A stretch of DNA of 48,854 nucleotides from an uncultured Pelagibacteraceae bacterium (GTDB taxonomy: Bacteria; Pseudomonadota; Alphaproteobacteria; Pelagibacterales; Pelagibacteraceae), in the NCBI GenBank assembly GCA_902515175.1, contig CABXTP010000002.1, positions 1 to 48,854 on the forward strand. The letters are read 5' to 3'. The first letter of the stretch is position 1. Every line of letters starts with the position of its first letter. The position numbers were made by a program, and so were the translations under genes. The notes under the pieces are model-generated. The model did no database searches. It was not told the origin of the DNA and was given only the letters and a program-made list of their open reading frames with translations. Shown in pieces: positions 1 through 9,990 of this stretch.

Positions 1-2
1 AT

Positions 3-206
3 CTAAAAAATGGTTTAAAAATTTTTACAAAGAAAGCTTTACCTCTAACAATTCTAACCGCTATTTTTTGTTTAATTGGCCTTTATTTACTTAATAATAC
101 TTATAATTTTGATAGTTCAATTATTAAAATCATATTTATAGGTTTGGCGTCTTTAACCTTTCCACATATATTGCTTGAATATTTAATTGAGAAAAATGAA
201 AGATAA
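3..206 (+). CDS. blh: C-terminal end of a Blh/Brp-like beta-carotene 15,15'-dioxygenase (partial)
   Basis: This reading frame is open from the left edge of the window and stops with TAA at 204-206. It gives about 67 residues with two hydrophobic, membrane-like segments and an ending that contains ASLTFPHILLEYLIE. A hydrophobic helix with a Pro-His pair just before the C-terminus is typical of the Brp/Blh membrane dioxygenases, which cleave beta-carotene to retinal for proteorhodopsin. The identification rests on this short tail alone, so it is tentative. The last 11 nt overlap the ATG start of ispH, which supplies isoprenoid precursors for carotenoids, so the pairing is metabolically sensible. 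The start and the catalytic histidines lie outside the window. Alternative: another polytopic membrane protein. Confidence 0.5.
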   Translation, partial: LKNGLKIFTKKALPLTILTAIFCLIGLYLLNNTYNFDSSIIKIIFIGLASLTFPHILLEYLIEKNER

Positions 207-1140
207 ACATTTAAAGATATTACTTTCAGCACCAAGAGGCTTTTGTGCGGGTGTTGAGAGAGCTATAGAAATTGTCGAAAAATCCATTCAAAAATATGGT
301 GCTCCAGTTTATGTTCGTCATGAAATCGTGCACAATAAATATGTTGTTGATGACTTAAAAAAAAAGGGAGCTATTTTTGTTGAAGAACTTGAAGAGATTC
401 AAGATAAAACACGGCCAGTTATATTTTCAGCACACGGTGTTCCAAAAAAAATTCCAGAAGATGCTAAAAATTATAATATGACTTATGTTGACGCGACATG
501 TCCATTAGTATCAAAAGTACATAGAGAAGCTGAAAATTTACATAAAGCTGGATATCATTTAATTTTGATAGGACACCAAAATCACCCTGAAGTTATTGGT
601 ACTATGGGTCAATTGCCTAAAGGTTCAATTGATCTAATTCAAAATGAAGAAGAAGCTAAAAAATACAAAACTAAAAATAATAAAAAAATTTCATATGTTA
701 CACAAACAACATTATCTGTTGATGATACAAAAGATATAATTCAAATCTTAAGAGATAAATTTCCTGGTATAAGGGAACCAGTAAAAGAGGATATTTGCTA
801 TGCTACAACAAATAGACAAATGGCGGTTAAAAATATTGCAAAAATGTGTGATTTATTTTTTGTGATAGGTAGCAGAAATTCATCTAATTCAGTAAGATTA
901 GTAGAAGTCGCTAAAAAGTCTGGTTGCTCTAATTCACAGTTAATACATTCAAAAAGTGAAATACCATTTGATTTAATTAAATCTTCTAACACAATCGGTA
1001 TTTCATCGGGAGCATCTGCTCCGGAAGTTTTGGTTGATAATTTTATAAATGAGTTAAAAAATAAATTTACAGTCACTATAGATGAAGTTGAAATCATCAA
1101 AGAAGATGTTGTTTTCAAAGTGCCAAAAAAATTAAACTAA
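196..1140 (+). CDS. ispH: 4-hydroxy-3-methylbut-2-enyl diphosphate reductase
   Basis: IspH (LytB) is the last enzyme of the MEP pathway. It reduces HMBPP to IPP and DMAPP with a [4Fe-4S] cluster in the cytoplasm. The three cluster cysteines are visible: C17 in APRGFCAG, C102 in DATCPLV and C201 in EDICYATTNRQ. The catalytic glutamate lies in the HPEVIGT motif (about E132). The length of 314 aa is normal. I chose ATG 196; an in-frame TTG at 187 would add only three residues. The gene overlaps the upstream blh-like frame by 11 nt and is followed after 1 nt by thrB, so it appears to be part of a forward operon of ispH, thrB and rnhA. Confidence 0.97.
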   Translation: MKDKHLKILLSAPRGFCAGVERAIEIVEKSIQKYGAPVYVRHEIVHNKYVVDDLKKKGAIFVEELEEIQDKTRPVIFSAHGVPKKIPEDAKNYNMTYVDATCPLVSKVHREAENLHKAGYHLILIGHQNHPEVIGTMGQLPKGSIDLIQNEEEAKKYKTKNNKKISYVTQTTLSVDDTKDIIQILRDKFPGIREPVKEDICYATTNRQMAVKNIAKMCDLFFVIGSRNSSNSVRLVEVAKKSGCSNSQLIHSKSEIPFDLIKSSNTIGISSGASAPEVLVDNFINELKNKFTVTIDEVEIIKEDVVFKVPKKLN

Positions 1141-1141
1141 A

Positions 1142-2104
1142 ATGGCTGTATATACAAAAATAGTTAATAAAGATATTTCTTATATTAATAAAAAATTTGA
1201 AATAGAAAAAATTATAAGTTTTAAAGGTATTAAAAAAGGAATAGAAAATACGAACTATTTATTAAGATCAAAAAATAAAAAATTTATTCTTACAATCTTT
1301 GAAAAAAGAGTTTTAAAAAAAGAAATACCTTTTTTTATGAAATTAATGGATCAACTAAGTGATCTAGATATAAATTGCCCTAAACCACTGAAAAATAGAA
1401 ATGGAAAATTTTTGATAACATTAAAGAATAAAACAGCATGTATTGTTACATTTCTAAATGGAAAAGATAAAAAAAAATTAAATCATAAAAATTGTTATGA
1501 AATAGGAAAAGCAATTGCCAAAATACATTTATCTACAAAAAAATTAAAACTTTATAGAGGTAATTCTATGAGCATAGTTAAGCTTAATCCCTTACTTAAA
1601 AAGATTAAGTTTAGATCAAGAGAATTTAAAAACCTAGAAAAATTCTTAAAAACAAATTTTCAGAACATTAAAAAAAATTGGCCAAGACAACTGCCAAAAG
1701 GGATCATTCATGGAGATTTGTTTATTGATAATATTTTTTTTAAAAACAATAAATTATCTGGGATAATTGATTTTTATTTTGCTGCAAATGATTTTTTTAT
1801 GTACGAAATAGCAATTTGTATAAATGCATTATGTTTTGACCAATTAAATTCCAAATTTTACCTTAATAAGAAAAAGGTGGCGAACTTAATCAGGGGGTAT
1901 GAAAAAATGAAGAAAATTTCAATTAAAGAAAAAAGATCATTGAATATTCTTTGTCGAGGTGCTGCTTTAAGATATTTTCTAACTAGACTCTATGATTATA
2001 CAAATACACCTAAGACAGCATTAATAAAAATAAAGAATCCAAGAGAATATTATCAAAAACTAGTAATTCATAACAAATTAAGGGCTTACAAAGATTACTT
2101 ATAA
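1142..2104 (+). CDS. thrB: Homoserine kinase, APH-fold type (ThrB2)
   Basis: This 320-aa protein belongs to the aminoglycoside phosphotransferase-like homoserine kinases found in alphaproteobacteria, not the GHMP type of E. coli. It phosphorylates homoserine on the route to threonine. The kinase-like motifs are visible: an N-terminal GIENTNYLL segment, the catalytic loop IIHGDLFIDNIFF, and the metal-binding IIDFYFA (DFG-like). The reading frame starts 1 nt after the ispH stop, and rnhA starts 3 nt after its own stop. The next pathway enzyme, threonine synthase, is encoded nearby on the opposite strand. The lysine content is high, as expected for AT-rich codon use. Confidence 0.93.
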   Translation: MAVYTKIVNKDISYINKKFEIEKIISFKGIKKGIENTNYLLRSKNKKFILTIFEKRVLKKEIPFFMKLMDQLSDLDINCPKPLKNRNGKFLITLKNKTACIVTFLNGKDKKKLNHKNCYEIGKAIAKIHLSTKKLKLYRGNSMSIVKLNPLLKKIKFRSREFKNLEKFLKTNFQNIKKNWPRQLPKGIIHGDLFIDNIFFKNNKLSGIIDFYFAANDFFMYEIAICINALCFDQLNSKFYLNKKKVANLIRGYEKMKKISIKEKRSLNILCRGAALRYFLTRLYDYTNTPKTALIKIKNPREYYQKLVIHNKLRAYKDYL

Positions 2105-2107
2105 ATA

Positions 2108-2530
2108 ATGATAAAAATTTATACTGATGGCTCATGTATTGGAAATCCAGGTAAAGGTGGTTGGGCAGCAATTATATTAATTGATGGTAAGAAAACTGAG
2201 ATAAAAGGAAATAATAAAGATACAACAAATAATCAGATGGAATTATTAGCGCCTATAAAAGCTCTTAGAGAAATTCCAAAGGGTAGTAAAGTCCAAATTT
2301 TTACAGATTCTAAATACGTAAAATCTGGAATAACAGAGTGGATACATAATTGGAAAAAAAATGGATGGAAAACAGCAAACAAAAAAGATGTGAGTAATAA
2401 AGAACTTTGGACAGAATTAGATCTACTTAATACGGAATTTGAAATAAGTTGGAATTGGGTAAAAGCACATTCAACCGATAAATTAAACAACGAAGTCGAT
2501 TTACTTGCAAGGTCAGCAGCTAATAATTAA
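2108..2530 (+). CDS. rnhA: Ribonuclease HI
   Basis: RNase HI degrades the RNA strand of RNA:DNA hybrids (R-loops, Okazaki primers). The four carboxylates of the active site are present: D7 (IYTDGSC), E45 (NNQMELLA), D67 (IFTDSKY) and D131 (NNEVDLLA), plus the assisting histidine H121 (KAHS). The length of 140 aa is slightly short but complete. It is the last gene of the forward group starting at ispH and converges with the peroxiredoxin gene after a 21-nt gap that contains a short GC palindrome. Confidence 0.97.
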   Translation: MIKIYTDGSCIGNPGKGGWAAIILIDGKKTEIKGNNKDTTNNQMELLAPIKALREIPKGSKVQIFTDSKYVKSGITEWIHNWKKNGWKTANKKDVSNKELWTELDLLNTEFEISWNWVKAHSTDKLNNEVDLLARSAANN

Positions 2531-2547
2531 AGCGCGCTTGGAAAGCA
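2530..2547. repeat. GC-rich palindrome / small hairpin between convergent rnhA and prx
   Basis: The gap between the convergent rnhA and peroxiredoxin genes starts with the 10-bp palindrome AAGCGCGCTT (2530-2539). Next to it lies a second small inverted repeat, GCTT-gga-AAGC (2536-2546). Such GC-rich self-complementary sequence stands out in this AT-rich DNA. It could act as a weak bidirectional terminator, but there is no long U tract on either side, so the role is uncertain. Confidence 0.35.
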
Positions 2548-2551
2548 CAGT

Positions 2552-3040
2552 TTATAGTAAATTATTTAATAAATTTTCTGCAGAGGTCAAACCACATTCT
2601 TTAGTTTCTTTTTCTTCATAAATATTAACAACTGTAAAATTTTCAATCACCATTAAGTAACGATTAGATCTAATTCCCATTCCTTTTGAATTTCGATCAA
2701 CTTCTGCACCAATTGCTTTCGTGAATAACAAATATGGATCGGATAACATTTTTATTTTATCTCCAGTATTATTAATCTCTCCCCAACCATTCATCACATA
2801 AGGATCATTTACTGATAAACAAAATATACTTTTTATTCCTTTTGCTTTGATTTTATCCGCATTTGCTACAAATCCTGGAAGATGAAGTTTTGAACAAGTT
2901 GATGTAAATGCACCAGGTAGACCGAATAAAACAATCTTTCCATTACCAATGATTTCTCTTAATTTACTTTTTTGTGGCTCTCCATCAACAAGATGAAAAA
3001 TATCTATATCTGGTATTTGATCTTTTATCTTTAGTTTCAT
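2552..3040 (-). CDS. Peroxiredoxin, Prx5 type
   Basis: This 162-aa thiol peroxidase reduces H2O2 and organic hydroperoxides. The Prx5 signature PGAFTSTCSKLHLPGF is clear, with the peroxidatic cysteine at C49. A further cysteine near the C-terminus (KECGLTS) could be the resolving residue, as in atypical 2-Cys members. The start codon overlaps the threonine synthase stop (ATGA), so translation is probably coupled and this is the last gene of the long minus-strand cox operon. The electron donor (glutaredoxin or thioredoxin) is not visible here. Confidence 0.93.
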   Translation of the reverse strand: MKLKIKDQIPDIDIFHLVDGEPQKSKLREIIGNGKIVLFGLPGAFTSTCSKLHLPGFVANADKIKAKGIKSIFCLSVNDPYVMNGWGEINNTGDKIKMLSDPYLLFTKAIGAEVDRNSKGMGIRSNRYLMVIENFTVVNIYEEKETKECGLTSAENLLNNLL

Positions 3041-4410
3041 ATTGAATTCATTATATAGCCCTTGACTTTTTCAATGTCATTAGAGAGAAGTTCAAATTTT
3101 TCTTTTCTGTCATAAACATAATTAAGACTATCTGGTAAATTTTCTATTTTTGAAATTGCATCCTCTATTGCTCGTGGGAATTTACATGGGTGGGCAGTTG
3201 ATAAAACAACACAATTTTTTTCCAATCTTAGTTTTCTTGCTGCACCAATTGCAACTGCTGTATGTGGATCAACTACTATCTTGTGTTCATTATTAATTGT
3301 CTTTATCATTTCAACAGTTTCATTTTCATCAAGCATTTCAGATATAAAATTCTTTTTGATTTTATCTAAATCATTTTTCTCAATTTTATAGGTATTATTT
3401 TTAATTTTACTCATTACGTCTTTTGTAATTTCAGAGTTACAATCTTTTACATCATATAAAAGTCTCTCAAAGTTACTTGCTATCTGTATATCCATGCTTG
3501 GAGTGTTAGTTTCCTCGACTTTTTTTTGGGTATAATCACCAACTGATATTGCTCTATGAAGTATGTCATTTTTATTCGTAGCCACGATTAGTTTCTCCAC
3601 TGGAAGACCTAATTTTTTTGCTAAGTAGCCAGCGTAAATATCTCCAAAATTACCAGTTGGAACACAAAAAGATAAAGGTTTGCCATTTCCAACTTTGAAA
3701 TACGCATAAAAATAATAAACAGATTGAGCAATAATTCTTGCCCAATTAATTGAATTTACCCCTGACATATTTATTGCTTTAGAAAATTTTTCGTCATTAA
3801 ACATTGCTTTTACTAAATTTTGACAGTCATCAAAATTGCCCTCTACTGCAATATTAAATACATTACTCTCTTCATGTATTGTCATTAATTTTCTTTGAAC
3901 TGGTGAAATTTTATTATTTGGATGTAATACAAAAACATTTAAATTACTTTTTCCTTTTAACGCATCTATAGCAGCTGCACCAGTATCACCTGAGGTTGCT
4001 ACTATTATATTTATTTTTTTTTGATCACTTCCTAAATGATATTTATAGAAATTACCTATTAGTTGCATAGCAATATCTTTAAAAGCAAGTGTTGGGCCGT
4101 GAAATAATTCTAAAACTTTTAAATTTCCTAAATCAGATATTTGAACAACATCATTAGTTCTGAAATTTGAATATGACTCTGATATTATAGAGATTAAATC
4201 ATCTTTTGACATAAAATCTCCGATAAAGGGATAAATTATTTCAGCTGCCAAATCATTGTAATTAAGACTTTTAAGGTTATTTAATTCGTTACTATTAAAT
4301 TGTTTTATTGATCTAGGTACAAAAAGTCCTCCATCATCTGCCAAACCTTTAAGGAAAACATCCTTAAAAGTAAATTTTTTTTGATTATTTCTTGTGCTTA
4401 CATAATTCAT
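3037..4410 (-). CDS. thrC: Threonine synthase
   Basis: ThrC is a PLP enzyme that converts O-phosphohomoserine to threonine. The PLP lysine is K111 in the motif HGPTLAFKDIAMQ, and the phosphate-binding loop ATSGDTGAAAID is present. The 457-aa length matches the long bacterial/fungal-type enzyme. ATG at 4410 lies directly beside the surf1 stop, and the gene overlaps the next (peroxiredoxin) by 4 nt. Placing thrC directly after surf1 in the cox operon is, from memory, a common alphaproteobacterial arrangement. It supplies the product of the ThrB reaction encoded at 1142-2104. Confidence 0.97.
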   Translation of the reverse strand: MNYVSTRNNQKKFTFKDVFLKGLADDGGLFVPRSIKQFNSNELNNLKSLNYNDLAAEIIYPFIGDFMSKDDLISIISESYSNFRTNDVVQISDLGNLKVLELFHGPTLAFKDIAMQLIGNFYKYHLGSDQKKINIIVATSGDTGAAAIDALKGKSNLNVFVLHPNNKISPVQRKLMTIHEESNVFNIAVEGNFDDCQNLVKAMFNDEKFSKAINMSGVNSINWARIIAQSVYYFYAYFKVGNGKPLSFCVPTGNFGDIYAGYLAKKLGLPVEKLIVATNKNDILHRAISVGDYTQKKVEETNTPSMDIQIASNFERLLYDVKDCNSEITKDVMSKIKNNTYKIEKNDLDKIKKNFISEMLDENETVEMIKTINNEHKIVVDPHTAVAIGAARKLRLEKNCVVLSTAHPCKFPRAIEDAISKIENLPDSLNYVYDRKEKFELLSNDIEKVKGYIMNSI

Positions 4411-5064
4411 TTAATAGTTCTTTTTTCTAAAATATAAATATAGCAAAAGAATTGAAATCGCCATTGAAAACCAAGTAATTGCATATTTTTTATGATTGTT
4501 TGAAATTTTTGCAGTAATCACTCTTGGTTTTGGAATATCAAAATCACCATTCAAATAAATGATATATTTTGAAAATCTTTTTCCAGTAAAACTAAAAACA
4601 TCATCTCTATTCAGAGTAAACCAATAATTTTTTATTATATCATTGTCTGGCTTAAAAATACTTGATTTTGACTGCATCATTAGTGTTCCAATTATATTAT
4701 TTTGATCAAATATGTTTATTTCGTTTAACCCTTTTTTTTCAAAAGGTATCCAACCCCGATTAATCAAATAATTTTCATTATTTATTAGAATTGGGTTTAT
4801 GACTTCAAATCCTGGTTTGCCACTTTCATTTAAGTTATATAAATAAATTTGTTTATCAAAATCAATTAATCCAGAAGTTTTAATTCTTAAATAATTTTTT
4901 TTATTTGATTCATTTAGTTCAATATGATCATTTTTAAGTGAATTTTCAATTTGGGTTATGAGATTTAATTTCCAATTAAGTCTATATATCTGCCAAAAAC
5001 CTAAAGAAATAAGAACTAAAATTATAAAATAAACAAAAACCGAAAATAGAAGTTTATTCCTCAA
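4411..5064 (-). CDS. SURF1 family cytochrome c oxidase assembly protein
   Basis: SURF1 proteins help insert heme a into cytochrome c oxidase subunit I. The 217-aa protein has the family layout: an N-terminal membrane helix (about 6-25) followed by LGFWQIYRLNWK, a periplasmic domain containing the NRGWIPF motif (residues about 110-116), and a C-terminal helix (about 190-212). The only plausible start is TTG at 5064; no in-frame ATG precedes the first helix. The frame upstream runs back to the TAG stop of coxC at 5074-5076, so coxC and surf1 lie in the same reading frame with only three sense codons between. Confidence 0.88.
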   Translation of the reverse strand: MRNKLLFSVFVYFIILVLISLGFWQIYRLNWKLNLITQIENSLKNDHIELNESNKKNYLRIKTSGLIDFDKQIYLYNLNESGKPGFEVINPILINNENYLINRGWIPFEKKGLNEINIFDQNNIIGTLMMQSKSSIFKPDNDIIKNYWFTLNRDDVFSFTGKRFSKYIIYLNGDFDIPKPRVITAKISNNHKKYAITWFSMAISILLLYLYFRKKNY

Positions 5065-5073
5065 AGATAAAAT

Positions 5074-5862
5074 CTAACTTCCCCATATATAAATAGCGGC
5101 AAATAAAAATAACCAAACTACATCAACAAAGTGCCAATACCAAGCTGCTGCTTCAAATCCAAAATGATGTTCTTTTGTAAAATGACCAATTTTACCTCTC
5201 CATAGACAAACAGCTAAAAATATTGTTCCAACAATTACATGAAAACCATGAAAACCTGTTGCCATATAAAACACTGCTCCATATATATGGCCTGAATAAT
5301 TAAATGTTGCATGATGATATTCATAAGCCTGTAATAAAGTAAAAAAGAAACCAAGAATTACAGTTAAGGTTAATCCTTGAATAAAACTTTTTCTATCATC
5401 CTCTAACAAAGCGTGATGAGACCATGTAACTGTTGTACCTGAAAGTAATAAAACGAGTGTATTTATAAGAGGAATATCCCAAGGATTAAATGTTTCAATA
5501 TCTTTTGGGGGCCAAACATTACCAACAAATTCGTTAGGAAATAAACTCGCGTCAAAATACGCCCAGAACCAAGCAACGAAAAACATTACTTCTGATGCAA
5601 TAAAAAGAGTCATTCCATAACGATGGTGAATTTGAACAACAGGAGTATGATGTCCTTGATGTTCTGCTTCAATTACAACATCTCTAAACCACATGTAAGC
5701 TCCATAAACTAATAATGCTAAACCAAGATACATGCCCCAAGAAACATCATTATGCATATAAAATATTGAACCAATGGCTAATACTAAACATGAGAAAGAG
5801 GTGTAAATTGGCCACGGACTTGGGTCAACTAAATGATAATCATGTTTTTTTTCTGATGACAT
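5074..5862 (-). CDS. coxC: Cytochrome c oxidase subunit III
   Basis: This is the 262-aa, seven-helix subunit III of an aa3-type oxidase in the inner membrane. It stabilises the proton-pumping core. Family landmarks include the N-terminal HDYHLVDPSPWPI, the EAEHQGHHT stretch, FFVAWFWAYFDASLFP, and the C-terminal AAAWYWHFVDVVWLFLF. It lies between ctaG (9 nt upstream) and surf1 (9 nt downstream) in the minus-strand oxidase operon. Confidence 0.97.
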   Translation of the reverse strand: MSSEKKHDYHLVDPSPWPIYTSFSCLVLAIGSIFYMHNDVSWGMYLGLALLVYGAYMWFRDVVIEAEHQGHHTPVVQIHHRYGMTLFIASEVMFFVAWFWAYFDASLFPNEFVGNVWPPKDIETFNPWDIPLINTLVLLLSGTTVTWSHHALLEDDRKSFIQGLTLTVILGFFFTLLQAYEYHHATFNYSGHIYGAVFYMATGFHGFHVIVGTIFLAVCLWRGKIGHFTKEHHFGFEAAAWYWHFVDVVWLFLFAAIYIWGS

Positions 5863-5871
5863 AAATTATAA

Positions 5872-6405
5872 TTATGATTTTTTATAGTAATCTGTCGAGA
5901 AAAAAGTATACGACATAGTTACATCCTGTAAATTTTTTGTTGTTGGATCGTTTACAAGTTCTGGGTCTAAATAAAATGACATCACAAAAGTTGCTCTCTC
6001 TCCTGCTTTTAACTCCTGTTTTTCAAAACAAAAACATGACAATTTACTATAATATTTCCCAAAAGTTGAGGGAGAAACATTAAAACTTGCAACTCCATAA
6101 GTAGTTTCATTCCCATAATTTTCCACTTCAAATTCAATCTTGTTTACTTGCCCAACTTTAACGTCTATTACATTAGATTTTGCCTTAAAGTCCCATGTAA
6201 GATTGTTTACATTAGTATCAAATCTTACACTTACCACCTTATTTAGAACCACTCTGGGTATCTCTTTAGAAACCTGTGTAGTTCCACCAAACCCTGTGAT
6301 TCTACAAAACATATCGTATAAGGGTACTGCAGCAAATGATAATCCCAGCATTAGTACAAATATACCTGCGAGTAAAATTGGAGTTAAGGTTTTATTTCTA
6401 ATCAT
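5872..6405 (-). CDS. ctaG: Cytochrome c oxidase assembly protein CtaG (Cox11)
   Basis: CtaG/Cox11 delivers copper to the CuB centre of subunit I. The 177-aa protein has one N-terminal membrane anchor (about 8-28), the PLYDMFCRITGFGGTTQ segment just after it, and the copper-binding CFCF motif in a periplasmic domain (SKLSCFCFEKQ). The ATG start overlaps the stop of the tiny upstream gene (6402-6527) by an ATGA junction, so its translation is probably coupled to that gene. Confidence 0.96.
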   Translation of the reverse strand: MIRNKTLTPILLAGIFVLMLGLSFAAVPLYDMFCRITGFGGTTQVSKEIPRVVLNKVVSVRFDTNVNNLTWDFKAKSNVIDVKVGQVNKIEFEVENYGNETTYGVASFNVSPSTFGKYYSKLSCFCFEKQELKAGERATFVMSFYLDPELVNDPTTKNLQDVTMSYTFFSTDYYKKS

Positions 6406-6527
6406 ATCGGTCTATTAAATACTCCAACATTATATAAAGTAAATACAAATAAAAAAACCATAAATGCAAGAATCGCTAAAGCAGTCAAAATGTTTTTTTT
6501 CTTTGTTTTTTTATCAGGCGTTATCAT
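6402..6527 (-). CDS. 41-aa CoxF-like single-helix membrane protein
   Basis: The gap between ctaB and ctaG holds a 41-codon frame that fits perfectly. Its ATG (6525-6527) overlaps the ctaB TGA, and its TGA (6402-6404) overlaps the ctaG ATG. The product starts MITPDKKTKKKNILTALAI and has a short lysine-rich cytoplasmic tail, one hydrophobic helix (about residues 14-33) and a short tail ending in NVGVFNRPI. Many alphaproteobacterial cox operons carry a small gene called coxF in exactly this slot; that homology is inferred from position and topology, not from a search. It may help assemble the oxidase or anchor the CtaG copper chaperone. Confidence 0.78.
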   Translation of the reverse strand: MITPDKKTKKKNILTALAILAFMVFLFVFTLYNVGVFNRPI

Positions 6528-7435
6528 AAAATTTTATCAATTAAAAAAAGTACAAATATTAGGAATAAATACAATATAGAATATCCAAATATTGACTTAG
6601 CTTTTTTCGCATCAAATTTATTTTTTTTATATTTGTAAAGCTCAAAACACAACAAATTATAATAAATAGTCAAAATTAAAGTTGGAATTAAAAAAGCTAA
6701 ACCAACAAAACCTATAGCATAAGGTAAAATTATAATAGGTATCATTAATAATGAATAGATAAATATGTTTAATTTTGTGCTTTCAACTCCATTAGTTAAT
6801 GGCAGCATAGGGATTTTAGCTTTTTTATAATCATCAGATTTATATAAACTTAAAGCCCAAAAGTGAGAAGGTGTCCAAAAAAAAATTATTAAAAAAAACG
6901 TAATTGGCTCAAATGAGATTGTATTAGTAGCAATGGTCCAACCTATGACGGGAGGAAGGGCTCCTGCAGCGCCTCCTATGACAATATTTTGTGGAGTTTT
7001 TCTTTTGAGCCAAATTGTATAAACAAAAACATAAAATAAAATGGTAAACATTAATATTCCAGCAGATAATCTATTCGCAAAATAATCTAAAGCTATTACC
7101 GAAAATATTGATAATGAAATTCCGAACACTAATGCTTGGTTTTTGTTTACTTTTCCTGTTGGAATTGGCCTTAAGCATGTTCTTGTCATTAATGCATCAA
7201 GATCTGACTCGTACCACATATTCAATGCACCAGCAGCACCAGCTCCTATTGAAACTAGTATAATACCAATAATCGCATCTTTTGTTGGTACAATATTTGG
7301 TGACATCATCAAGCCTACAGCGCATGTAAATATAACCAATGACATAACTCTTGGTTTCATTAACTTAAATAGATCAGATAAATTAAATACATCCTCTTGA
7401 CTTAAGTTTCTATTTTTCAATTTAGACTTAATCAT
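6524..7435 (-). CDS. ctaB: Protoheme IX farnesyltransferase (heme O synthase)
   Basis: CtaB farnesylates heme b to heme o, the precursor of heme a. The 303-aa protein is a polytopic UbiA-superfamily prenyltransferase. The first Asp-rich motif reads NMWYESDLDALMTRT and is followed by RPIPTGKV. A second conserved region is RKTPQNIVIGGAAGALPPVIGW, and WALSLYKSDDYKKAKIPMLP holds the other Asp-rich site. It begins 29 nt downstream of coxA and overlaps the coxF-like gene by 4 nt. Confidence 0.96.
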   Translation of the reverse strand: MIKSKLKNRNLSQEDVFNLSDLFKLMKPRVMSLVIFTCAVGLMMSPNIVPTKDAIIGIILVSIGAGAAGALNMWYESDLDALMTRTCLRPIPTGKVNKNQALVFGISLSIFSVIALDYFANRLSAGILMFTILFYVFVYTIWLKRKTPQNIVIGGAAGALPPVIGWTIATNTISFEPITFFLIIFFWTPSHFWALSLYKSDDYKKAKIPMLPLTNGVESTKLNIFIYSLLMIPIIILPYAIGFVGLAFLIPTLILTIYYNLLCFELYKYKKNKFDAKKAKSIFGYSILYLFLIFVLFLIDKIL

Positions 7436-7464
7436 TAATTCATGTTTTTTATTTAGAAAAACTT

Positions 7465-9102
<1,638 letters not shown>

Positions 9103-9930
9103 TTATTTTTTCGCTAATTTTTTTAATCCATCTTTCTCTGGTTCAATATTTATAGTTTCCATTGCAAATTTTTCTTTTGCTTCAATAAGCCATTCTTCAT
9201 ATTCATCCTCCGAAACCACTCTAACAGTTATTGGCATAAAAGCATGTTTTATACCACAAAGCTCTGAGCATTGACCATAATAAGTACCAATTTTTTCAGC
9301 TTTAAACCATGTTTCGTTAATCCTACCTGGAACTGCATCTCTTTTTACACCAAATGATGGTAGTGCCCAAGCATGCAGAACATCATTAGCAGTAATTAAA
9401 ACTTTAATAACTTTATTTACAGGTACCACAAGTTCATTATCAACTGCTAAAAGTCTTGGTTGGTTTTCTTTAAGGTCCTTATCTTCAATCATGTAGGAAT
9501 CAAATATTATATTTTCATCTGGATATTCGTATCCCCAATACCATTGATATCCAATTGCTTTAACAGTTACATCGGCTTTAGGAATTGCATCCTGTTTATA
9601 CAAAATCTTAAAAGATGGTACAGCCATAATAATTAAAATTAGACATGGTATTAAAGTCCACAATACTTCAACAGCTACATTATGGGTTCTTTTCGATGGA
9701 ACTGGATTAGCTGAAGCTCTAAATCTCACACAGGCATAGATCATTAAAAACAATACAAACACACTTATACCAATAATTATTGGTAACAATAACTTGTCAT
9801 GAAAATTCACTATATCTCTCATTGACTCTGACGCTGCTTTTTGAAAACCTAATTGCCAATCTTTAGGTTGATCCGCCATAGCATAAGGAGCACTTAAAAT
9901 ACTAAAAAATATATATAAAATTTTTTTCAT
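9103..9930 (-). CDS. coxB: Cytochrome c oxidase subunit II
   Basis: Subunit II accepts electrons from cytochrome c at its CuA centre. The 275-aa protein has a signal peptide ending near APYAMADQ (about residue 20), two membrane helices (about 45-70 and 90-110) and a periplasmic cupredoxin domain. The CuA ligands are visible in the segment WYYGQ/CSELCGIKHAFM-like (YYGQCSELCGIKHAFMP) with an earlier histidine in DVLHAWALPSFG. The aromatic patch GYQWYWGYEYP is present. It is the first structural oxidase gene and lies 60 nt downstream of rsmE. Confidence 0.97.
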   Translation of the reverse strand: MKKILYIFFSILSAPYAMADQPKDWQLGFQKAASESMRDIVNFHDKLLLPIIIGISVFVLFLMIYACVRFRASANPVPSKRTHNVAVEVLWTLIPCLILIIMAVPSFKILYKQDAIPKADVTVKAIGYQWYWGYEYPDENIIFDSYMIEDKDLKENQPRLLAVDNELVVPVNKVIKVLITANDVLHAWALPSFGVKRDAVPGRINETWFKAEKIGTYYGQCSELCGIKHAFMPITVRVVSEDEYEEWLIEAKEKFAMETINIEPEKDGLKKLAKK

Positions 9931-9990
9931 TTTTAACTCCTATATAAATCGTCTTTTAAAAAATTACACTTTACTTTTCGCGACAAAATA

